Positions 22,338 through 33,678 of a stretch of DNA of 64,000 nt are shown here, piece by piece. The stretch comes from Anaeramoeba flamelloides (taxonomy: Eukaryota; Metamonada; Anaeramoebidae): NCBI GenBank assembly GCA_027625915.1, contig JANTQA010000011.1, positions 372,001-436,000 of the forward strand. The letters run 5' to 3'. Within the stretch, counting starts at the first letter, position 1. Every line of letters starts with the position of its first letter. The notes under the pieces are model-generated. The model made no database searches, was not told the origin of the DNA, and was given only the letters and a program-made list of their open reading frames with translations. The translations under genes were made by a program, and so were the position numbers.

Positions 22338-23945
22338 GTCTTAATATACGGGGACAATGTTTTTTATTAAAGAATTTGTTTTAATGAATATAGAATGCTA
22401 AATTTGATTAGAATATTGTTAAAACCAGCCCCCAATTCACTATTTGAGTTCGACAAACCCCCATAATCTTTTACTTAAAATCGAAAAAAAAATAAAAATA
22501 TTTTCAAAGTTTTAGTATTTTGTAATTACTTAAATCAAAATAATTTTAAGATCTGTCAAATAAGAGTTTGAAGTTGCTGGTTTTTCTTCCAAAATTCGAA
22601 TAAATAAAGAAAATCATTTTATTTCTTTTTAAAAATTGAAATTTCATTAAAATTTTTTTCTTGAAAAAATACTACTCCTGTTTTTTTGTCCCGAGTGGAA
22701 AACAATCCACCAAAACAAAACAATTTTTAAAACCAAAATTGAAATTAAACTATTCTTTCCATGTGTTGAGAAAATAAATTGCTCTTTTTTGATCTTTTCT
22801 TCAACTAAAAAAAGATAAAATATAATTACTACCAAACATTCAAGCTACAAAAAGTTTTATTCCTGATGTGTATTTGTAATTTTTGAAATCCATTTTGTAA
22901 TAAATAATCTCAAAAAGTAAATCTCATGAATGAAAATGAGTATCAAATCCCCGATGTCTATTATGGATTTAATTTGTGGATGAAAAATTTCACTTCTAAA
23001 AAAGCAATTAAACACGATTTTCGAGTCTTATTCTTCACTGAATTTCATTTTATCCTTTAGAATTCGAAATTGAAATGATTGTTTTCCTAAAAAATTATTC
23101 CAAAAAAATAAAATACAGAGGTGGAAATAACCCGTTCAGACAATCTTTAACCCATTACTAAAATTTAACTCGTGTTTTTTTTTTTCAGACTTGGGTATTG
23201 GAAGACCAGAAATCACTAATAGATTCTTGATTCAGATCCAAATTGACTTTAGAGGTTAGATCTTTGATTAACCAAAATGGCTCAATTATATTAAATGCTT
23301 TTGTTTCAAAAATTTCATCAAATTTACAGAATTTCTGAGATTAAATGATTTTTTTATAAAAATTCAAAAAATGAAATTATTCTCATTATTTTGTCAAAAA
23401 ATTACATTTTAATCTTCCAGTATCTTCATAATTCTTTTTTAAAATTTATTTAAAGAACCCTATTTCTTGTTTATATACTGTTGTCACCCCCATTGATTTG
23501 TTTCTTTTATTTCTAGAGTCAGCCAATATTTTTTGCAGGAGTTAAATTTTAGTAATGGGTTAAAAGAAAAACACGGGTTAGTTACACCACTGTACCTTCT
23601 TATTTTTCTAACAATTGTAGTATTTTGTGACATTTAGTTTTTTATTACAAATCTATTTTGTATCAATCTCTTATGATCAAAAAACCGAGTATCTAAGCTT
23701 TTTTAACCATGTTAAATTCAAATTTTAATAAGTAACTCTTCATTCAATCCCAAATTAATAGATTTTTAATTATGTTTCCAAAATAAGTAAAATTGTTTTC
23801 AGTTTTTTATCTTTGAATTTTTTTCTTTATTAGTTTATTGATCAACAATTCCCATTCAATTTTTAATAATAACATAAGAGTGAATATTATTTTTGGTGTC
23901 TATTACAGGAAATTAGAAAAAATAAAAAATACCGAAATTGAAGTG
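22338..23945. mobile_element. 1.6 kb insertion in copy 2, carrying MITE C
   Basis: Copy 1 runs ATAATATATATAAATAAATATTTT without a break (about 12873-12896). Copy 2 has the same start and end, with about 1.6 kb between ATATATAT and AAATATTTT. The insert begins GTCTTAATATAC and ends GTGAAAGACATAT, so the ends may be short inverted repeats (GTCTT/AAGAC). It has no coding capacity. Element type is unknown. Confidence 0.5.
23116..23592. mobile_element. MITE family C (mariner-like), TA target
   Basis: Inverted ends CAGAGGTGGAAATAACCCG and CGGGTTAGTTACACCACTG are flanked by TA (23114-23115 and 23593-23594). Matching inner blocks are TAACCCATTACTAAAATTTA on the left and its complement on the right. 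TA duplication and CAGNGGTG ends fit Tc1/mariner-type non-autonomous elements (family knowledge). It lies within the 1.6 kb insertion. Confidence 0.85.
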
Positions 23946-24096
23946 AAAGACATATAAATATTTTGAATTTTTATTTTATCATTTAAAAATTTAACTTGCT
24001 TTAATTAGAAAGTAAAATAAACTATATTCCAAAAATATTGATTCACTTGAAGTTATAAAATAATATTTAAAATTTTTGAAACTCTTAAGGAAGTAA

Positions 24097-24512
24097 CAGT
24101 TGTGGAAAAAAAGTGAAACACGGTTTTTAATTGGGAACATTACTGAAAATTCAAAGTAAGATCAATGAAAAAAAGAATAAATAAATAAATAAAGACAAAA
24201 TGAAGTATTCGCCACAATAACAGTTTTTTTAATACTATTATTAGGTATGGGTTTTTCTTTGATTGATCAATTATTAAAAATTTGTTCAAAAAATTGACTA
24301 TTTTTGAGATCTCCAAAACCACACACACAATTTCGATAAATCAAGTAGATTTAAATAGTATTTGTTGGGTTGATTGAAAATTATATACTGGATTATTATT
24401 TGAAGTTAATTGGTTTCTTCTTTTTATTGATTTTACTTTTCATTTTCAGTAATGTTCCCAATTAAAAACCGTGTTTCACTTTTTTTCCAGTTTCACTTTT
24501 TTTCCACAACAG
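24097..24512. mobile_element. MITE family A, copy A2 (416 bp), TAA target duplication
   Basis: Ends CAGTTGTGG...CCACAACAG are flanked by TAA at 24094-24096 and 24513-24515. It has the same length as A1 and shares A1's duplicated right terminal block, so the two belong to one subfamily. The flanking sequences differ, so this is not simply a copy carried along by the gene duplication. The open frame at 24140-24328 falls inside it and is not a gene. Confidence 0.85.
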
Positions 24513-24559
24513 TAAGTACATTTTACCATTTTGAAACATTTTAATTGAGTGAACCTTAC

Positions 24560-25420
24560 TGAAAAATATTTTTTGAGTACCACCAGATATCGAAACTTTG
24601 GAACCAACACATCATTCGTAAGTTTATTCGTGAAAAGAGTCAAAGTATTTCAGAGTTGAATCTTAAATTTTTCAATTTTTTGAACATTTTTTTTTGATGA
24701 AATTTTTGGTTTTGTTAAATTCGGTTTTGGATCTAGAAATGTGTTTATACAAACCGTTCGAAATTAATCAAACAGTAAACCAAAAAAATATACCCCAAAA
24801 GGTGTGCATTTGAAATCAATATTTTCTTTTAGAAGACCAAATATGAAAGATCACCTTTCCAAATAAATTTGTCCAAATCAAGAATGAAAAAAAAAAAAAT
24901 TGATAAAAGCCTATTTTCCAAGATTTGTTTTCTTTATATTCTTAGTTTGCATAAATACAAACTATTTTTTCCTTGAATTTCTCGACCCATTACTATTTAT
25001 TATTATTTGTAAAAAACATTTTTTTACAATTTTGCTTTAAAAATTCTTTTTTAAAATATTTTTATCAAACAAAACCAAAACAAAGGATAATATTTCAAAG
25101 ATTAAAGTGAAAGGGGATTGAGTTATCGAAATCAAAAAATAACCACTAAAGTTTGAACTTAAAGAAAAAGAAAAATCAAGAAAAAATTTAAATCAGATCC
25201 AGAATTTTTTTGAGTTCTCATTTTAATGGAAAAATAAATAATTATAAAATCAAACGAATTTGTCCAAGAAACCCTTATTCTGATGAAGTATTAAAAAAAA
25301 AAATCTGATTTTCTGAACAAAAACTAGAATTAGATGAATTAAATGAAAATAGCATTTTTAAATTCATTTTGGAAATTCTTTAGAAATTAAAAAGTAATTT
25401 GTTTATCAAAAATTTTCCAA
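24560..25420 (+). repeat. Repeat R7, copy 1, inverted partner at about 32490-33330
   Basis: Blocks such as GATTTTTGGTTTT-like, GGTTTTGGATCTAGAAATGT (24726) and CTAGAATTAGATGAATTAAA (25324) reappear as reverse complements at about 33175 and 32560, in reversed order. The two copies form a diverged inverted pair about 7-8 kb apart that encloses RCC1-BTB copy 2 exon 1. Confidence 0.6.
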
Positions 25421-25559
25421 AAAAAATTATAATCATAAAGAATAAAAAATAAAACCAAATAAAGAATAAATAATTGTGCCAAAGGTTATAGATAAGGTCA
25501 AGTAATAAATGATCTTTACCTATTTTTTTGATCAATTTTTTAATTTTTTTGATTTCCGT

Positions 25560-26900
25560 TTTTTAGATGGTATGAAAATATCTTCTCCTCGGATATATTC
25601 CACTCAAGTATTTATTAAAATATTAATGTATTTGACTAAAGAAATGAATTGAAGAATTCAGTTTCACATAAACGGTGGCACTCAAAAAATGAAAAATGTA
25701 CTTACCCCCTTAATCCTTTTGGAAAAATGACAAGAATAAAATTTCCTGAAAATTTAAAATAATTTTGATTTTTTGAAAAATAATGAAAATTATTTGTTCA
25801 TTTTTTAGTTTTTTGTTTTTCTCTTCCTTTTTTGTTCATATTGCGTAACTTTTTTCCTTCTATCAAATATTTTTTCAAATGATTGGTGTTGGAATAAAGT
25901 TGAGCTCTTGTAAATAGAAGAACTCAAAATAAAATCAGTTGATGGTATCTAACAATAATTGATTGATCAATCATTGTTATTTCGAATTCCTAAACAAATT
26001 TGCCAATACATTTTATTGGGAGTAAATTCTAAATTATGCCCATGCTGAAACACAAAAGTTGATGAACATAGACCACTTTATTGGGGACTGTGAAAAATAT
26101 GAGAGAACGAGGAAACACTGGAAAAAACAAATCAAGAAAATCAAAAGTTTTGACTATAGCATAATACTCAAAAAAAACACAGATGAATTATCAAGAAAAA
26201 TGAACATAAAAGAAATCTATGACATTACCATAGAATATATTCTGGCCAACATGACTCAACACGCAATTAGGAAAAAGGGGGCTCAAAACAAAATAAAACC
26301 TATCAACAAATTCATTTAAACCAGAAAATTTCAGATTTCTCAAAACAATTATTTTAAATCTCTTTATTTTTTCCACTCTTTGTTCTTTCTTTTCTACAAC
26401 TTCTTTATTTTTACTCTCTATTGTTTTAAAAAACTAAATTAAGATTCAAATACTTCTGATGACTGTATCTATTTGATAATCTTTGAATTGGAAGTCACAA
26501 ATTTTGTCACTTCAGAATTTCTCTCTTTAACAGATTAGATGAGGTTTCATCTAACCCTTAACAATAAATCCAATACATTTTATTGTTATGCCCAGTCTCT
26601 CTAAAAATTTTGATCATTCTCTGATTTATTAGTATTGATAATTATTTATTTTTTATTTTGTGAGTATTGTAATAATATAAACAATTGTTAATATTCCGAT
26701 TAGTAAGCCGTTTTAATTTGGTATTTCATATAGAATTGATTTAATAAGATTTTTTTTTTTTTCACATATTGAATTTTGATTTGTTGAAAATTTTGAATTG
26801 GGGTTTATTATATTCATAAACGATATTGTTGTGATTAAAATTTATTAACAATATTTCAAATAATTTTGGTTAAAAAACCTAAATGTGATTAAAATGTTCA
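25560..26900 (+). repeat. Repeat R6, copy 1, with a LINE tail inserted
   Basis: Matches about 43830-44480 on both sides of the LINE insertion. Left landmarks are TTTTAGTTTTTTGTTT (25806 / 43978) and AAGAACTCAAAATAAAAT (25918 / 44096). Right landmarks are TATTAGTATTGATAATTATT (26629 / 44220). The 43-44 kb copy has no LINE, so it is the empty paralogue. Confidence 0.75.
26019..26569 (+). mobile_element. 5'-truncated LINE (3' end only) with 16-bp target duplication
   Basis: CCAATACATTTTATTG occurs at 26003-26018 and again at 26570-26585, flanking 551 bp. Inside, 26059-26319 encodes the tail of a non-LTR retrotransposon ORF2: 'DHFIGDCEKYERTRKHWKK', the H-x4-C half of the terminal zinc motif. The matching C-P-C half lies just upstream in another frame (about 26037-26046), so at least one frameshift separates them. 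The 3' end is AACAATAAAT with no poly(A). The same 3' sequence occurs at 42146-42289. Confidence 0.88.
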
Positions 26901-27059
26901 TAAAGAAAAGTAAAATATTTATTTTCCTGAAGGTATTTTTTTCATCCAAAGATTATGAACTTTTCAACAAAAAAGTACATTTTAAAATTTGAGTAAATGT
27001 TTTACAAATGATTTTTGATAGTAGATCAGAGTTGTAAGTAATTATTATGTGAGAAAATA

Positions 27060-27480
27060 TTTTGATTTCAAAATACAGGATTTGTAACCAAAAAAAGATT
27101 TCAAATATTATGATTCAAATGAAATAATATATAGAAAAAAAAAATGATATTCTTTTTTTTTTTCTTCAAAAACAACTAATTATCAAATTTGATTGATAAT
27201 CCACTTTTTAATTTATTCAAAACATACAAAATCCTGATATTTCAAATCTTAAAACAAAATAAAACCAAAACCAAAAAAAATTGAATCATAATTTTTGAAA
27301 AATCTTTTATTTTATTTATTTTTTGTTTTTATTTTATTGTTTTTTTTTTGAAATTTTTGAATTGTGCTTTATTTTCGAACCAATATGAAATCTTATCTAA
27401 AAAAAAAATAAAATCCTTCAAATTTTGTGTGAATAGTAAAGTTCTTTTAAATCATTTAAATTGTTGAAAATCCTTATTAT
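27060..27480 (+). repeat. R1 repeat, copy 3
   Basis: ATTATGATTCAAATGAAATAATATAT (from 27108) to TTGAATCATAATTTTTGAAA (27282) repeats the order of 13668-13820 and 14250-14280, without MITE A. It therefore gives an approximate empty site for A1. Confidence 0.55.
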
Positions 27481-27834
27481 CATACTTTCAATAAATTATT
27501 TGATCTTAAAGTGTGGGATTACAGTTTTCTTTAATTTGAAAAGAGTTTGTGAAAATTAATTTATTTTAGGTTGCCAAAGAGAAAAAAAAATAGTATTTTT
27601 CCATTTTGAGAGAGAGTAATTTTTGATATATTTTCAATTTCGTTGATATTTCAAGATAAGTATACACAAAATTCATAATCATCAAATATTATCTTCAAAT
27701 TGAACTCATGGCAAAACAAAAATTGATGTAACCAAGTACTTCTCAAAATTTGATAAGAAGTATAAAGATTTGGAAAAAAAAGTGACTCAGTATCTTGATT
27801 TTCTGTAGGATTTAAAGTTTTATTATGTAATAAA

Positions 27835-28195
27835 CTCCATTCCAAAAATTTGGATACACCGAAAATCCAAAATTTGCAAAAAAATCTCAATTTATTTTGT
27901 TGTTCCAAACATAATTAAAATCACATTTAAGTTACCCAGTATTAATTTTTTTTATATATAATCATTTTTATCCGAATAAAAGAAAAAAAAATAAAACTAA
28001 AAATTAAAAAAATCTGTATTTCCAAAATAATGTGAAAGCAGCGGAACAAAAATTGTAGTGGCAAATTTTTTCCAATTTCACCAACAATTATTGATCGATC
28101 AAATGATAAGATAACATTAACCAATTGCCTGTGATTTTTCTATTTAACAAACTCAACTTTAGTCTTCTATTTACCATTGAAAAAATTTTTTCTTT
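27835..28195 (+). repeat. Repeat R2, copy 2
   Basis: AACTCCATTCCAAAAATTTG, ACATTTAAGTTACCC and CCAACAATTATTGATCGATC follow the order seen at 1330-1870 and 60900-61640. No coding sequence. Confidence 0.6.
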
Positions 28196-28399
28196 TTTGG
28201 ATTTCTCAGTCGATTAGAATTTTTTGACATTTTGACATATACAAAATTTGTAAGTCCTGTATGTTCTCCAATAAAATATTTTTAAATTTTGCCCAGTTGT
28301 TGTAGAGTATTGAGCCCTTAAATAATATTTTGTATTATAATGTTGTATTTCAGTTCTCGCATCACTTAAAATAAAGGCAGCACTTATCAGCAAACAATT

Positions 28400-29790
28400 A
28401 AACTTTTGGTAATCACTTTTTTCTCGATAAAAACAATAACTCTAATTTTTGATTTTTTTCCATTTTTCTCCGGACTGAATCTTCTTTATATTGGGAAGAA
28501 GATTTACAAAGGAAAAAGATCAAGTGGTTACTTTTTAATACCGTGGCACTGAAAAAACCAAAGTATGAGTAACTTGAAAATAAAAACTAAAATAGCAAAA
28601 GCTAAAAATTACCAAAGGTTTAAAGCAAATCAGATCAAAAGAAAAAAAAGAAATTATAACAACTTAAACAACAACCCCCAATTGAATACTCATGATCAAT
28701 TACCGAATTATTAAATCAACCAATAGTATCGTGGCTGTGATTTTGGAGTTATTAATTAAAGATAGTTTTTTTTTTTTTTTTTTTTTTTGATTTTTTACCA
28801 CTTGCTTCTTATAAACCCTTTTTAAGGGATTATAGTATACCAAAGAGTAGCCTAAGATAAAATTATGTTATTATTGGATGTAAATCACATTACTGCTACA
28901 TGGTTCGAATGTCTCTAAAAAATCTCAAAGTCAAGTCGCAATATTTGTTGATCTTATCAATTAAAAATGATGCTTGTATTAGTAAAAAACCCAACAATTT
29001 TAGTAAAATCTGCACTTCGATAAAAATTTAAAGGTTTAATTATCAATATTCAGAGTCGAAAGTTGGTAAAATATATTTCTTAAATTTGTATAAAAATATT
29101 GATTAGATAGTTAAAAATTCGTTTTTTATAAAAAATTAAAAAATTAACTCTTAGATTTTTTTTTAAAATCTTTTCCGAAATATTGGAAATTTATTGATGT
29201 TGCAATTGGATTTATCAAAAGGAAACAAAACTAATCAATATTTGGATTTTCATGTTGATCATTATTGAGTTAATCTTTGAAATTAAAAAATTCAACAATA
29301 GTCACTTTGAGAATTCCAAAAAATGATTTATTAAATACTTGAAATCCTGTTTTTGGGCTTCTATTTTTAGATTTGCGAAAGGAATTTTAAAAAAACAATT
29401 TCTCAAAATGAAACAATTTTTAAGAGTTGATCATTAGTAAAAAAATGTAATAATTTATTGTGTAATAAGATTAAAAATGGATTGTCACAGAAGCTATTTG
29501 AGCCATACAGCACTGATATCATTTACACTGAATTACAACACATTTTGATTATAAAGAAATCTTTGGTGGCGCTAATCCCTTAAATTTTAATTTTTTTTCT
29601 TTTTCTGTTTCCTTTTTTCGTTTAAATTTTCTGCTTTTTCTTTTTAACAGAAAAAATTATTAGGTGTGTATTTCCATTGAATAATCGTGAAATCCATGAT
29701 TTAGTGCTTTAATAACGAGGAAATTTAAGTAAAAGGACATTTAGAGTGTACTTTACACTTCTTCCTCAATAAAAACTCATATTTTCAATT
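28400..29790 (+). repeat. Repeat R5, copy 2, split by R3 in reverse orientation
   Basis: About 28440-28810 matches 20480-20860, and about 29660-29790 matches 20940-21060. The piece between, 28822-29585, is a reverse-complement R3 element that shares its ends with 7585-8330. Confidence 0.65.
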
Positions 29791-29941
29791 TCAAACATAT
29801 TTCAAGATAAGGATTCCTTATTTAGTTATTGGTCAAAAAAAAAAAATAAGAGAGACTAGTCCCTTAAAAAACAAAAAGAAAAATCAAAAGTAATAATGGA
29901 AAAACAAAATGAAAAAAATGAAAAAAAAAAAAAATACAAAC

Positions 29942-30572
29942 CTCCTTGATTATAACCAAAAGCATAAATTTCACCATCTGTTTTAATGATAAAGGAATGC
30001 TCAGAATGACCAGAAAATACTTTAACAACATTTTCATGCAATTTTATCATTGCGTTTTGGTTGGTGCTAATGATTCCCAATTCCCCACTTGAGTTTTGAC
30101 CACACCCATATACGATCTGATCTTCGCTACTTAATACTAAGGAAGAATATCCTGAAGGATGAACAGAACCAATTTTTTTATCTTTTAGTGCTTGGACCAA
30201 AGTTGGTTTGTCGACCCTAGTTGTGTTGTTGTTATTAAGGCCAATTTGATGGTATCCATTTCTCCCCCACCCATAGACCTTTGGTATTTCTTCATCAGAA
30301 ATTGAAAAGAAATGATAAAAACCAGAATCAACACATTTCATTGGCGGTAAGTTTTCAAATGCCTTCAATTTTGATTGGAAAGAGTTTGGATTTGATTGGT
30401 ATAGCTTGTCATCTGAACTTAAGAAGCATATGTAATGGTCATAAACCGCAGAAACATAAATAATGTTGGTAACTTCTTCAGGGAAAAGATTCACAGTTTC
30501 AAGGGCATTATTGTTGTTGTTGTTTTGTTTCCAATTCCCGTTGTTTGTTCCTAGTCCTTTAACGAATGCCAT
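29942..30572 (-). CDS. RCC1-BTB copy 2, exon 1 (intact)
   Basis: 631 bp, the same length and phase as copy 1 exon 1, and roughly 95% identical in protein. The start is MAFVKGLGTNNGNWKQNNNN and the exon ends in the blade 'IYAFGYNQGG' at donor GTTTGT (29941). Differences are mostly conservative (for example TNTN to SSGE in the Asn-rich turn), and no stop or frameshift is present. It is uncertain whether it is still spliced to the damaged exon 2 at 21199-22292, 7.6 kb away. If unspliced, the frame reads a further 28 codons of Phe-rich intron to 29856 and would give a short RCC1-only protein of 238 residues. Confidence 0.75.
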
Positions 30573-31229
30573 GATTTGATTTATTTTGAAAATATTTGAA
30601 TTCGAAAAAAATAAAGCAAAAAACGAGAATAATTTTATTTAAAGAGATCAAAAAAATAACTGAACAACAACTATAATCAGTGATATGAAATTCAGTCCAG
30701 TTTACTTATTTTTTCTTATTGTTCTAATGCAACATCCAATTCACTACCCAATAGTATACCTCAGTTTAAATCCATTTTAAAAGTAAACTCCTTGATATTT
30801 AGAGTAAATTTTGAATTAGGAATGAAAATAGTTGAAAATTTTCCATAATATTCTCAGTTTTTTTGAATTTTTTTGTTTTTTTGAATGATAAAACATAAAT
30901 CAAAAATTTAATCTATTTTTTGAGATAAATTTTGTAATTTGATCCTTCATTTTTAGGATTTCTTTTTAAATAATAGAACTTTAAGAAAACTAATATCAGA
31001 TTTAATTAGGGTTTATTGTTCGTTTCTAGGTGTAGTTGATGTATAGGTCTTCTATAACAAAAAAACACCCTTTTTATTTTGAAACACGGTTAAATTTTTC
31101 TACACATTTTATTTTGAAAATAGAATATTTTTATGACAAATTTCTTAAACTATGAGACTACATGAAACAAAAATCATTTCAAAGATATTTTTCAAAAACA
31201 TAATAAAAATAACCTGTTTATTCTTCAAA

Positions 31230-32400
31230 ATAAATGATTAAATATTTTCTTCCTCAAAGTTAATTTAGAACTTCTTTTTTTTACCCAAAGACACAATTAA
31301 GCTTCAACAAATAAACTCATTTATCATCTTGAGAAAAATTGTTTATCATTTTTAAAGAGTTTATTTTTCAATTTAATTTACAGCTAAAAGATCGGATCCT
31401 TTGTCTTTTGCTATTTTCGAGAAATTAGAATACAAAAAGAAAATTTCAAAAACAATTTTTATTTTTGTGGAATCTCACTTTTAGTAATTTTTGAGAGTTC
31501 ATATTAATAAATATCATTACTAATTTTATTCTTAATTGAAAAAATACATGAAAAATAAAACAAATATTGATTCCTTGAATATCCCAAACTAAATGATTAT
31601 TCTTTTTATTCATAAATATTTATAAATATTTTTTAGAGCTTAAATAATTAAACATATTTTTTTTTTCAAATATCGAAGGCTGTATACAACAAAATGTTCT
31701 TATTTCATAATTTAATATCTATTATTATTATTTTTTTTTTTATTTGAATAATTAATTGGAATTGTTTTTTGTGTTCCAAAAATATCTAAAAATTGTGAAA
31801 TAATGGGAAAATATATTGATATTTTTATGCTTTTTAGTTATTACAAATTCATTGAATTAATTCAGACTTGGTTATTATTTATGAATTAAAAATAATCAAA
31901 TTAAAAATTATTATTTAAGGTCATCAGTTGACTTTATCAGATTTTTTAAAAAGATTTTTTGTTGGAATTTCAAACTTTAATTGTTTGGCTGTTTTTCATA
32001 TTTATTTGTTCAAAAAAAAAAAAAAAAAATTGATTTGAACTCTTCTTTGAATCAAAAAATTAATTTTTTTCTCATGTTTAAAATCATTATTGTATTTTTT
32101 TTTTTTTTTTTTTTTTTTTAAGAAATTGAGTAGATTCCTTATAATAAAATTATTTCAAAACTTAGTGATTTTATTTTGAAAAGTTAATTTTGATATACTT
32201 CCTTTTAAATAAGATTTCCCTCTTCTTTTAAAGAAAATATCTCATTTGAATAATTTGAAAATATGTTGAATTTATAACTATTTAAAAATGAAAAAAAAAA
32301 AATCAAACTATAAATAACAATAATTTATTTCTGATAATAGTTTTCCAAAGAAATTGGAGTCTTATAATAATAATATAATATGAAATTTTTTTAAAAAAAT
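31230..32400 (+). repeat. Dispersed repeat R4, copy 2
   Basis: Diverged match to 18950-20180 and 62930-63930, with the same sub-block order. It contains pure T runs (for example 32097-32119). No protein is seen. Confidence 0.5.
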
Positions 32401-32489
32401 ATTATAATTAAATATAATTCTTTCTTCTTTACTTTACTTTATTTTTAATTGGGATATAAAAATTTTTTTTTGGATATTTTTTTATAAGC

Positions 32490-33330
32490 AAATTACTTCC
32501 TATTTCGAAAGAATTATCGAAAATGAATTCTTAAAAATCCTATTTTCCTTTAAATTCATCTAATTCTAGTTTTAGTCCAGAAAATATGATATTTTTTAAA
32601 TTATTCTTCAGAAATAACAATTTATTAGGTTTATTGTGTTTGATTTTTTAATTATTTATTTCGCTTCAAACCGTAGAAAACAAAATAATTCTGATTATTT
32701 CTTGAAAGTTTTTTCTCCATTTTTCATTTACTCTCAGATGATTCTTTGGTATTTTATATTTGATTTCAATAATTCAATCCCCTTTCTTTTAATTTTTGAA
32801 AAAAGTATTCTATATATTTTGTCTAGGATTAGTTTGAGAACAATTTTTTGAAAAAAAAATTCCTCAAATAAATTTGTAAAAAAAAAAGTTTCCTTAAAAA
32901 ATAACAATTAAAAAATTGTTGAGTTTTCCAATGTAATATCTTGTTTGGATTAACACAAATTATTGAAGATAAAAATAATATCATCCTAGATAGCTAAAGT
33001 TTTTTATTTTTTTTTATATTTATATTTGATTTCATAAAATTCATCTGAATAACTGATCTTTCTTGTTTGATTTTCAAAAAGAAAAGATTTTGTTTTAAAA
33101 ATAAACACTTTTTACAAGTAATTTTTTGGGTATAGCCCATGATTAATTTCAAGCTATTCGAATAGAACATTTCTAGATCCAAACCATAAATTTCTATAAA
33201 ACCAAAAATTTTATCAAAAAAAGTTGAAAAAAGAACTGAAAAATTTTAGTTTCAAATCTGAATTAATTTGGGTTCACTCTCTTTTCGCAAATAGAGCAGC
33301 CCATTATATCTTGATTACAAACATTCAATT
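32490..33330 (-). repeat. Repeat R7, copy 2 (reverse complement of about 24560-25420)
   Basis: AATTCATCTAATTCTAG (32559) and CATTTCTAGATCCAAACC (33169) are complements of landmarks in copy 1, at matching distances. Confidence 0.6.
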
Positions 33331-33678
33331 TCACCTAGCACTCAACAAATCTTTTTTATGTAAGGTTTTCGTGGTTAAAATATTATACAAATAGTAAAAA
33401 ATTATTGACTCTGTAAATCAGGAACCTTGTGGTATCTTTTATTGGTTATTATATTGTATTTCGACCCTATGATAAAAAAAAATTCCGATAGTCCTTAAAA
33501 ATAGTTGTTTTTGATAAAAATTTTTTCTCATTTCTTGAGAACTGAGAAATTTGAAGAAAGACTTAATGAGAAAACATTGAACAACACATGAATTTTTGAA
33601 ATATATTTCACAATTTCTACCATATTTTGAGATTTTGTAAAATGAAATCAAGCGGAAAAAAAATCATTTTTTATCAAA

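Larger units (their letters stand above)
22293..29941 (-). other. 7.6 kb repeat-filled gap between the exons of RCC1-BTB copy 2
   Basis: Contents in order: an insertion absent from copy 1 (about 22338-23945) containing MITE C; MITE A2; repeat R7; repeat R6 with a truncated LINE; repeat R1; repeat R2; and repeat R5 split by R3. Apart from the LINE tail I find no coding sequence. A spliceable intron this long would be exceptional here. The pair is better read as a gene broken by accumulated insertions. Confidence 0.6.
30573..33678. other. Intergenic, repeats R8, R4 and R7
   Basis: R8 at about 30710-31040 (related to 54735-55170 and, inverted, 59650-59960), R4 copy 2 at about 31230-32400, and R7 inverted copy at about 32490-33330. 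About 33340-33678 is unassigned and should hold the promoter of the UBA-ankyrin gene. The frames at 32636-32851, 32994-33182 and 33439-33651 are low-complexity. Confidence 0.5.
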
